From positions 158,214 to 218,249 of the forward strand of contig ML976711.1 of the NCBI GenBank assembly GCA_010015655.1: a stretch of DNA of 60,036 bases, read 5' to 3'. The number at the start of each line of letters is the position of its first letter. Within the stretch, counting starts at the first letter, position 1. This document shows, piece after piece, positions 35,894-44,959 of the stretch. The stretch comes from Bimuria novae-zelandiae CBS 107.79. Its lineage: Eukaryota > Ascomycota > Dothideomycetes > Pleosporales > Didymosphaeriaceae. The notes beneath the pieces were generated by a model that saw nothing but the letters and a program-made list of their open reading frames with translations, had not been told where the DNA came from and did no database searches. The position numbers were made by a program, and so were the translations under genes.

Positions 35894-36872
35894 GAGCGCA
35901 GTGGTGTGATAATGATGGTAGGGTCGGGAAGCTTGGTCTCAATGTAGCTGCAGCAGTGTATTGGGAAAAATACACGCTTTATATATCCTGTGAAAGCCGT
36001 CCATAAGGCATCGAAAGCTCGTATCATTGACCCATCTGTGTATGCCGAGAGACGAGCTCGGATCATGAATATGAGCCTGGCCGAGTGACTACCCGACACC
36101 GTGTTGCCTATGACAAACATCAGTACTCTAGTGATCCTTCATTGAAGATGTTCTATATGTTGTGAGGATGCTCATTGCAGGGTCAGCTTTGTGCATTGAT
36201 TGTTCTGCGACATTGCCCTACGCCTTCAAAGCTCAGGCGGATATTGGTAGGCCTATAAAACTAAATATGTGAGCAGTAAGCGATATAGCAAAGCAATCCG
36301 AAACTGTTTATCGCTGGAGTCGTCGATCAAGCATGCAAATGTTGTCGTAGGCCAACGCGCCTACTAGGTGATTCGCTCTATACGACGCTCGCGTGGACTT
36401 TCCAAACTTCCCATGGGAAGTATGTTTCCTTGAGATTTCAGCCAAAAAATACTAGTGTGTATAAGCTTCCAATGGTTCATGCTGATTCATTCTATCAGCT
36501 GAAGTCAGACCATCTATTGCCTTCAAAGAATACAGCGTGCAACGCCGGACCCAGGGCACCTTGGCGAGACAGGCAATCGTGCTAAGAGCGCATTGGAATA
36601 ACCTGAGAAGTTCTGCTATAGGCACGTGTATGTGTGGCTGGAGATGCCCCGTGAAGCGTTCACATGTTGTTGGGATGTGGAGGCAGCCAACACTGTCCCA
36701 TGACGTCATGGAAAAGTCATTGAAACTATCCGCGCACGACACCGATCCATCAAATCGCATCCATTTTCAAGCAACCAACATCCTCAATGATCTCTACTAT
36801 TAATGACGAAAAGGCAATAGACGCGTATTCGCGCACCGCGCTCACCACAGCGAAGCACAATCTGGCTTCCTA
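35894..36872. other. Intergenic, no gene recognised
   Basis: Upstream region of the small secreted protein and unique sequence of normal composition up to the inverted repeat at 36873. Confidence 0.4.
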
Positions 36873-39114
36873 TCCCCCGCATGGCCAACATCGCCCTGGC
36901 ACGGGCCACCATTTGAGGGCCAATCGGATGAATTGCTCCGACCCGGCAGAACACCAAGAATTATGCCTCTGTAGGGTAACTTCGCATAGATTTTGCATCT
37001 TTAAGGGCTTTAAGATAGGTTTACATAATAGTTAAGCTTACTTTTATGTCCGTTAACCTAATTATTTAATGCTGGCGGAGGTGCTCTGCCTAGCACTTAG
37101 CATTAACTTCTAGCCTATATAAAGGTAGCTAGCAAAGCGTATAGCTATAATAAGTACGTAGTAGGCGTTAAGAGCTATAAAATAACTTTATATTACCTAT
37201 AACTTATACTAGAGGTGTCTAGGATTAGAGCTTCTTATTAGTTATACGTCTAGCTACCGCGTAATTAACATAGCTTTTGCCCTCCGCAAATAGCTTTATA
37301 AATATATATAAGCTACTAAAGTTGCCCTCTCCGCTAGCGAGTACGTTGTCAGGTCGCTTACGCTTGTTTAAGCCTCGAGTAGGGCGGCCACCTCGCTTAA
37401 AGAGCTGTTTAATAAGCTTATATAGGAACTTCTTATAGCCAGAGCGTTTGGCGGAGTTGCAAGAGGAGTATAAGGAGAGCCTGTAGTAATTATTAAGCGT
37501 TAGATCTAGCAGAAAGTACTAGAGCGAGCGCTAGGTACGCTAGCAGACCTACTAAATAAAGTAGTAGCTTTTTATTTAGTTAAAGCGATTAACCTTACTC
37601 TTATAGCAATTATAGTTATCTATTATCTAAGGGATACCTAGTAACTTAAGAGGCTCGCTACTAAAGGCTTTCTTAAAGAGTTTCTTATTATTTAGAGCCA
37701 TCTTAGAGCGTCGGCGGAGCTTTATAATAACCTAAGTTACTTATAGCGACTATCGTCAGCGGAGCATTGGCATGGTGTTAAGGGCAAAGTACTCACGCTT
37801 AGCGATAGTACTAGTAAAAAGAACGACCTAGTTGTCTCTCCAAGCTACCTAAAGCACCTACCAACTCTGCGAGAGCGCCTAGTAAGTATCTCCCCACTCT
37901 AGCTTGCGCGTATAGTGTGTTTTAAGTTTTATTAGGTTGCTATTAAAGCGCTCTTTTAAGAGCTTTGCCTACGTGTAAGTACTAATAGCTAGCGCCTCTG
38001 CCTATAATTCTGCCTCTACTATTACTTTAAAAATCTCCTTTATTATTATCTTTATTATGCAGACTGTCCCAGCGCAGCCTACGCCTTTAGATCTAAGGTA
38101 TTTAAGTATAGGAATAGTGTTAAAGAGATTATTATCCTACATAATGTGGAGATTTGGCGGAAAGAGGCGCTGGCCGGCAGCGTTTACGGCAAGTATAAGA
38201 GTAATAGAAACTAACTTTATAGGAGTAAAAGCTAGCGCGTTAGTAGGTAAGTTAAGTAAGTTAATAGGCCCTCGCCCTCTAGCATAAAATAACTAGTTTA
38301 GAATTACTCTATTATTAGCTAAGCACTAGATCTTAAAGCCTTTAGGCGTAGGCTTTATTTTTATTATTATAACCTTGCTTACGCGGCTAGTAAATCTCGT
38401 AATTACTTTATTAACGTAGAGGTATACGCTAAGTGCTTAGTACTTAAAGCTACGCTCGCGGAGCGTCTCTAAGAGATCCTACACTTAGCTAAAGGGAGAC
38501 TTAAAGCTCTAGTTAACCTCTATATAGTATAAGTAGTAATTAAGCTACTGCCATCTCTCCTTTAACATGTAGCGATTAATCTCATGCTAAGGCACTGTCC
38601 TATAAAGCTTCTGCTAGTATTTAATAAGCGAGGGCTCCCGGTGGACGCCTATATAAACGACAACGGCGAAGTACGTATATAGCTCGCTTAGAGAGGTAGG
38701 TTTCTATTAATAGTAGTTAGGCGTTAAGGGCGCGTTAGCCTAAAGCTTTTTAGCATGCTAATTTATATAGTATATAATCTAATTAACAACGCCTGCATTA
38801 AAAAACAAGTTAAATAAAGTAATAAGAAAGTTAAAATCTATATAGTTAGGTAAAAGAGCGCATCTAAAAGTATATAGATTATTAATTTTAAGCGGTTGCT
38901 ATAAGGGTGGCGGCTAAGTAGGTAAATTAGGCAAATCTCCTGCCTTTAGGCTATACTTTATATATTTTACAAAGTTAGTATCGTTACTTAATAGCGCTGT
39001 ACGATTAGGCATAGTTACATATATAAAAGCTTTTAAAAAAGGCGTGTTTTGGCTGGCAAACAAAAATTGCCTACATGACGACAAACATTTAGTGTTTTGA
39101 TGTATTTGCATCTA

Positions 39115-41223
39115 ACGTGTCCGTGCACCCAATGCACGGATTCAGCCAATGCACGCCGAACATCCGACGCGTCAAAACTCCCTACTTTCAACACGCGATA
39201 ACTCCACCAATATGGATCCAATTCAAGCTGCGATAGATGAGATCGAATCGCGAGAACCAGGAGAAGATTTTTCATATACAGAAATTGCTACCAGATATGG
39301 TGTTAATCGATCTACACTCTTACGAAGGCACCAAGGTGTTACCGCGACGCGTGCAGCCAACACAATTAATTAGCGAAAGCTTAACCCACAGCAAGAGCAG
39401 GAGCTTGTACGATATATCAAAAGGCTCACAGAGAGACATATACCTCCTACTAGAGAGATGATACAGAATTTTGCCTCGACGATAGCAAAGGAGCCAGTTA
39501 GCGAGAGCTGGGTTACCCGCTTTATCAACCAACACAGCATTCATCTCATCTCGCAATGGACCGTCGGCATGGACAGCAATCGCCACAAAGCTAATTCAGT
39601 GGATAAATATCGCCTCTATTTCAACCTTATACACAGCAAGATCGATTAATATCGCATAGATCCTCGTCATATCTACAATATGGATGAAAAAGGTGTCCTG
39701 ATCGGTATCGTTGGTAGAACAAAGAGGATATTCAGCAGACGAATGTGGGAGAAGAAGGAGGTTAGGGCATCACTCTAGGATGGCAATCGCGCGTGGATCA
39801 CGCTCCTAGCATGTATCTGCGCTGATGGATCAGCTTTGCCGCCAAGCCTTATCTATAAGGCTGCCAACAAGGACATCCAATCAAGCTAGGTAGAGGATAT
39901 CAAGGCAGGATATCATAAAGTCTTTATCACCTCATCATCCTCTGGCTGGACGAACAACGATATCGGGCTTGCCTGGCTTAAGCAGGTGTTTGATCGCTGT
40001 ATAAAAGAGAAGGCTTAACGATTATATTAACTTTTAATTATAGACGGCCACGGATCTCATGTTACTATAGACTTTATTAACTACTATAATTAGAATAGGA
40101 TCCTGCTTGCTGTCCTGCCTCCTTATTTAACTTATACACTTTAGCTACTTGATGTTGCGATGTTCAAGCCTCTATTAACAGCCTACTTAGCAGAGCTATC
40201 AAGATACCTTTATAGAAGCCAGGGCCTAGCTTCTATCACTAAAGGCGACTTCTTTCCCCTATTCTAGAATGCGTGGAAGGCCTCTTTCAAGGAATTAACT
40301 ATCCTCAGCTCTTTTAGAGCCACAGGTATATCGCCACCTAATCCTGACCCTATCCTTAATAGGTTCACCCAGGATCAAGAATCAGGCAATAGCTCCTTAT
40401 CAGGGCTTAGCGATCATAACTGGAGAAAGATAGATAGGCTTGTACGCTCTATAGTAAGTAATCAAAGTAGCAAGGATACACAGAAGCTTCGTTAATTACT
40501 CCACCACCTATCTGTTGAAAATGAGCTGCTTAAGCATGACAACGATGGGCTTAGGCAGGCGCTATCTATTAAGAAAAAGCGTAATAAGAAGAGCAAAGCT
40601 CTAGACCTTTAATAGCGCTAGGAGTATCATGGTGGGGCTATCTTATAGTCACTAAGGAAAGTAAGGGAGGCACGTTATCATTAATTAATTAAGGAGCAAG
40701 AGGATAAGCAACAGCAGCTTTAAAAAGTAAAAATAGCAAAGCTAAAGAAGGCAGCTAAGCTATATAAGGAGAAAATCTAGCAAGAAAAGCGTGCAGCGAG
40801 AGAGGTAGCGAAGAAGGCAAAGGAGAAGGAGAGAGCTAAAAAGGCAGCTTAGCGCACTGCCCAGAAGTCTGCCGATAACGCTAAAAAGGCTCTACAACTA
40901 TCCTAAAGGAGTAAGAGAAAAGCTTCTCAGCCATCTCCACAGAGCAGAAAGCGTCAGAAACGTGTTGTTGATGCTACGGATGTTGGGGAGGCCTCAAAGG
41001 GCGCATCTGCTGCCCCAACCAAATCCACACGGAGCGGCCGCGACGTCAAGCTTCTAGATAGATTTAAATAGTGCAAATGAATCGCAGCTATCGATTTACT
41101 ATCCTAGTAGAAAATCTTATAATAATATTGTTTGTGGGTGGTTCTGCAGCCTTATTTCTAATAGAGCGTTTATGGTGTTCGGCGTGCATTGGCTGAATCC
41201 GTGCATTGGGTGCACGGACACGT
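39115..41223 (+). mobile_element. Pogo/Fot1-type DNA transposon with perfect 47 bp inverted repeats
   Basis: 2109 bp. Inverted repeats 39115-39161 and 41177-41223 are identical over 47 bp (start ACGTGTCCGTGCACCCAATG). Flanked by TA (39113-39114, 41224-41225). Encodes one transposase frame. Internal RIP is moderate while the inverted repeats are untouched. Confidence 0.93.
39212..41071 (+). pseudogene. Pogo-type DDE_1 transposase, 620 codons in one frame with about 19 RIP stops
   Basis: ATG 39212 to TAG 41069-41071 remain in a single register; only stop codons break it. Order: psq-type HTH (EIATRYGVNRSTLLRRHQG, residues about 28-46); CENP-B-like HTH (HIPPTREMIQNFAS, SESWVTRFINQH); a catalytic domain with first Asp at residue 158 (YNMDEKG), second at 278 (IIDGHGSHV) and third at 314 (LLDVAMFKPL), so DD35D; and a long Lys/Glu/Ala coiled-coil-like basic tail (residues about 500-600). 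Stops replace Gln (CAA/CAG) or Trp (TGG) codons. All three catalytic aspartates survive. Confidence 0.92.
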
Positions 41224-41277
41224 TAATTGGCTAATAAGATGTGGCCCGTGCCAGGGCGATGTTGGCCATGCGGGGGA

Positions 41278-41361
41278 TACCTTCTGTAGCTCCTAGATAG
41301 TACAACCTCAGTTTAATCCTTCAATTTCTACTGCGTACTGTCCGCTCTGCTCACCGCGACA
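41278..41361 (+). repeat. Truncated 3' end of a Copia LTR
   Basis: ACCTTCTGTAG...CACCGCGACA matches the last about 80 bp of the LTR seen whole at 44744-44959 (reverse) and 54548-54763. The break point coincides exactly with the TA at the right edge of piggyBac copy 2; the missing 5' portion is not on the left side of that element. Confidence 0.8.
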
Positions 41362-42003
41362 GAACTGCGGCCTGAGCTGAACGCCGAGCTGAACTTTGAT
41401 GGTGCTGCATATGTTCTAATGGAGGTAGGTTGGCTAAAGGCAAGCGGTTTCCTAACACTGTAGCTCAAAATTTTGCTCTGAGGATACACTACTAACTTTG
41501 TTCTCGATCCACCCTCAGCGCGCTATATTGTCTCGTGAACATGGTCGATTTAGTTGGAAGCTCCAGCGGCTAGCTAAAGAGAATGGGGTGACCATACGTG
41601 GCTTGTTCGATCGGTGTGCTCGAAAAGTACCTAGCTCGCTATGTTTTGCATGCAGCAGGACGAATGGGATAATGGTTGATTCGTTGATTAACGGCTAAGA
41701 ATCAGCATGCAGCAAACTTGCATTTAGTGCAAATGTTTGCTCAAACGCTAAAGCGCATGTGTCTGCATAACGTACCACACAAGCGAGTAGTCCATGTACG
41801 GGAGTCGTCACATGTGATTCATCACATGCTCTTCAGAGTGGGCTGATAATCAAGATTACGCGTCCAACAAATAATGCCTACTGAGGTCATGCTCGATCAT
41901 ATATATAAAAAGACAAATAACCGGTCCCTCAGGAAAATCAATCGCTGCTTCTTTAACCTCGTTGGCAATCTAAAGCCAGGCAGCGAAAACTTGTTCATAC
42001 ATC
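41362..42003. other. Intergenic upstream of the FAD oxidase
   Basis: Normal composition. A CATATATATAAAAAG TATA-like patch lies at about 41900, roughly 100 bp before the ATG. Confidence 0.4.
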
Positions 42004-43569
42004 ATGACTTTCACCTCAGAATTTCAAGGCAACTGGTTCCTGCCAAGAACAGCCGCCTATACACGGACAAACGACTTGTACGCCACGTCCACTTATGGAA
42101 AGGAGCGCGACATGAACCCTGGAGAAATTTTGCAGCCCACGGGTATCGAAGATATCCAGAATGTTGTGAAATATGCCAATTATGTTGGCAAGCCGATCGC
42201 TATTAGAAGTGGAGGCCACCAGTACAGTGGTGCATCCTCAACTGGCCCTAATGGCATCCAGTTGGACTTAAAACCTACGTTCCGACGACCCAAGCTTGAT
42301 CTGAAACTGATCCATGAGAATAACGGCAAGGTCTATATCAGATCAAGTGTCAGCTGGACCTTGTCCGAATTCTACGACTTCCTTTTGGACCACGGTGTCT
42401 TCCTACCAACAGGACAGTGTGCCACGGTTTGCCTTGGAGGGCATGTCCAGACAGGCGGTTATGGAATGCTTGCTCGATCCTTTGGCCTCTTTGGCGATTA
42501 TGTCGTCGAACTTGAGATTGTAGATCACAGCGGCAATGTGGTCAAAGTTACCAAAGTAACCCATCCCGACTTGTTCTATGGATTTCTTGGTGGCAGCCCT
42601 GGCAACATGGGAGTTTTGACGCATTTCAAGGTCGAAGTCCAAGAGGATCGGAAGCATCAAGATTCTAAGGGACTATGGGTGGCTTTTCCCTACAGACAGG
42701 ACACGTTGAAGTCTCTCCTTGACATTCTCGTGGAGAAGGGAGAAGATCCGAATTTAGAGCGCAACTACGACTTAAACGTCAACATCCTTAGCAGGCAGAT
42801 GAACCTTTTGGACCTTTTTCCCGGCTCAGAAAGCGAACTAAAGGAGAAATTGCCAAACGAAGTTCATGACGGCATTAACAACGTGGCTGATCTACTTAAG
42901 TTCAAGTATGCACTCATCATTGTCTACGCGCAATGGGTCAATTTCGGGACGGATGCCTATTCACCTGACCTGTTTAACCGAATCAGGAGTGTTCCTCATA
43001 TCTTCAAATTTGGCAAGGAGACCCCTCAAGGATATTCGATGTCGAAAATCACATCATGGTGGCTCTTTAGAAGCGCACGCGAGTTCCCCTACCCATACGT
43101 TAAGCGCACCAAGACGACCAAATCAACCATGCTTTCCAAAGACGGTTGGTCCGAATGGTTCTCTGGGCGCATTGATGAGGTTCTTTCTGATGAGGATAAT
43201 GGCCTATGGGTGTCCGCCCAGTTGCAGGTCATGGGCGGAACAAATTCAATGTTTTGGAAGAATACCAATGATAGCACGGCTTATAGCTGGAGGGATGCCA
43301 CCGTGGTCGGCACTTGGGATATCTTCTACCAAGACACTCAGGAGAAAGCCGATAAATGGCAGGATGAAAACGATAAGGGGTCACTTATTTACTTTAGCGA
43401 GGACGACTGCCGCCTTCTCTGGGGATCTTATGGTGATTGGGACATGAAGAAGGTTTGGATGTGTTACTACGACCCCGCAACATATCAGAAGCTGCAGCAG
43501 ATTAGGAAGCAAGCTGACCCAAAAGGCGTATTTACTGCCAATCCATTTTGTGTAGAAGCGGCAAAATAA
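42004..43569 (+). CDS. FAD-linked oxidase, berberine-bridge-enzyme-like
   Basis: Intronless, 521 aa, ATG 42004 to TAA 43567-43569. FAD_binding_4 (PCMH) domain, residues about 35-215: RSGGHQYSG with His72 as the expected 8-alpha-linked FAD ligand, and QCATVCLGGHVQTGGYGML with Cys139 in the position that makes the second covalent bond in bicovalent members. FGLFGDYVVELEIV and PDLFYGFLGGSPGNMGVLT follow. The C-terminal BBE motif is present as GSYGDWDM..VWMCYYDP and the end VFTANPF. Family reaction: oxidation of alcohol, amine or phenolic substrates with O2, often in secondary metabolism. No signal peptide is visible, which is unusual for plant members but common in fungal ones. No biosynthetic partners nearby. 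Codon use is less GC-biased than the left gene island. Intact despite transposons on both sides. Confidence 0.92.
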   Translation: MTFTSEFQGNWFLPRTAAYTRTNDLYATSTYGKERDMNPGEILQPTGIEDIQNVVKYANYVGKPIAIRSGGHQYSGASSTGPNGIQLDLKPTFRRPKLDLKLIHENNGKVYIRSSVSWTLSEFYDFLLDHGVFLPTGQCATVCLGGHVQTGGYGMLARSFGLFGDYVVELEIVDHSGNVVKVTKVTHPDLFYGFLGGSPGNMGVLTHFKVEVQEDRKHQDSKGLWVAFPYRQDTLKSLLDILVEKGEDPNLERNYDLNVNILSRQMNLLDLFPGSESELKEKLPNEVHDGINNVADLLKFKYALIIVYAQWVNFGTDAYSPDLFNRIRSVPHIFKFGKETPQGYSMSKITSWWLFRSAREFPYPYVKRTKTTKSTMLSKDGWSEWFSGRIDEVLSDEDNGLWVSAQLQVMGGTNSMFWKNTNDSTAYSWRDATVVGTWDIFYQDTQEKADKWQDENDKGSLIYFSEDDCRLLWGSYGDWDMKKVWMCYYDPATYQKLQQIRKQADPKGVFTANPFCVEAAK

Positions 43570-43670
43570 ATGGTCCTTTGTCCTTGTTGGTCTTTCTGCT
43601 CTTACAATTATAGTTATACACAAAGTCTATGTATGTAGTTTACAAGTAGCAAGGTTAGTATTAAGTAGTT

Positions 43671-43829
43671 AACGTCTATCCGTACGCAGCGAAAAACCCT
43701 ATGGGCTAAGAATGACTAATTAAATAGTAAAATTCTAAATATTATGATTTGCGGACTTCTCTACGATTCTTGCCATCTAATTAGTCGTTCTTAGCCTATA
43801 GGGTTTTTCGTTGCGTAGGGATAGACGTT
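43671..43829. mobile_element. 159 bp hairpin MITE
   Basis: The arms AACGTCTATCCGTACGCAGC... and its near-complement ending ...GGATAGACGTT pair over about 55 bp with few mismatches around a 45 bp centre. It lies 100 bp past the oxidase stop. Target duplication not resolved. An extra TTACAAGTA occurs outside both ends (43640-43648 and about 43838-43846). Confidence 0.7.
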
Positions 43830-43913
43830 GACGTGTTTTACAAGTAAGCGGCCTATACCATATTGGCGGGGTTAGTGCACCAGTCCGCTTAATGCACCAC
43901 TTTTTACTTTTAT

Positions 43914-43937
43914 AAAAAAAAAAAAAAAAAAAAAAAA
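43914..43937 (+). repeat. 24-nt poly-A tract
   Basis: Uninterrupted A24; could be a slippage tract or the tail of a retroposed copy. No coding sequence is recognised upstream on the same strand apart from the MITE and oxidase. Confidence 0.6.
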
Positions 43938-44453
43938 GATACTCTTTGAAGTTTTTAGATTAAAGGGTAATCCTAATAAGATAGAGTGGTAGTTAATTAA
44001 AGTAGGGTCTAATTGTGTGATCGTCTAAGAGGCAAACGCCTCTATATCCTTTTAAGACGGCATGCATAGAATTGTCTAGATATCTCTTGTTCTGCTGTGG
44101 AATGCATCGTAAGCAAGGGTAGAATGTGTCTTAGGCAAGGGTACAGCCTTACAGGTGCGCCAGCCACCTTGCAAGTGCAAAGGACCATGTAATTGGACAA
44201 TAGTCTATGTAATATTGTGACAGTTAGGACTAGGTATTAGTGAGCTTTTGCCATTTTTAATCTTTAGTAGCATCCATGTAGGAGCTACGCCATATAAGGA
44301 TAAGGCTGTGCTAATCGGTGCAGGGGCCCTTGTAAGCCGAGTGTTTTCTCGAAGACGCAGACCGGAAGCCGATTGTGCAAGCGAGTGTACCACTGCATGC
44401 ATGTGGGCGGTACGGTTGAGTACTTGACGATCGATTACAATCTAACTTTGTAT

Positions 44454-44527
44454 GGAGATGGACCCCTCCAGCGCCCCGATAGGATTGCTCGGAGATGGAC
44501 CCTTCCAGCGCCCCGATAGGTTTGCTC
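44454..44527. repeat. Tandem 37 bp duplication
   Basis: Two units beginning GGAGATGGACCC and ending TTGCTC (44454-44490, 44491-44527) differ at two positions. Confidence 0.8.
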
Positions 44528-44743
44528 CGTCAACGACCCAACGTGAGCGAAGGGCGGCTGTGCTTAGTTGCAAGTATGTCTGGGCTACGGTATCCGAGTC
44601 AACCTCGAGGCAAAGCCGTGGGTAGGCGACCTGCCAGGAGTATTGAGCAAGTGTTGCCGCAAAGGGCTGTCTTCGGAACTTTGCCTTAACTAAGCGCCGA
44701 TGTGATACCGAAACTCTGGGTTAATTTGGATGTCGAGTTTTTC

Positions 44744-44959
44744 TGTCGCGGTGAGGCAGAGCGCTGAGCGGACAGTACGCAGTGGAAAAGATTGCAGGAT
44801 TGAACTGAGGTTGTACTATCTAGGAACTACAGAAGGTATAGGTGCACAGGCACAAACAACGCTAGTCCCAGATAGGTGTCATGCTATCAGAAAGGTAAGC
44901 TGCGGTCGAGTAAGGGTAGCTGCAACTATCGCACAGAGAAAGAGCTATAAACCGTGACA
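44744..44959 (-). mobile_element. Solo Copia LTR (216 bp), reverse orientation
   Basis: Reverse complement of the LTR at 54548-54763 with few differences; starts TGTCACGG and ends CGCGACA in its own sense. Flanked by the 5 bp duplication TTTTC (44739-44743, 44960-44964), so it is a solo LTR left by recombination. Not RIP-degraded. Confidence 0.88.

Larger units (their letters stand above)
36873..41277 (-). mobile_element. PiggyBac-like transposon (copy 2), heavily RIP-degraded, with nested pogo element
   Basis: Perfect 37 bp inverted repeats (36873-36909 and 41241-41277, start TCCCCCGCATGGCCAACATC), flanked by TA on each side (36871-36872, 41278-41279). The minus strand carries a copy of the same transposase: ATG at 39012, MPNRTALLSNDTNFVKYIKY matching the start of copy 1, then badly mutated sequence to about 37100. 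The leader before the ATG parallels that of copy 1 (GGCAATTTTTGTTT...CAGCCAAAA) but is cut at 39113 by a pogo element ending at 41223. Own length without the nested element is about 2.3 kb, like copy 1. Confidence 0.85.
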
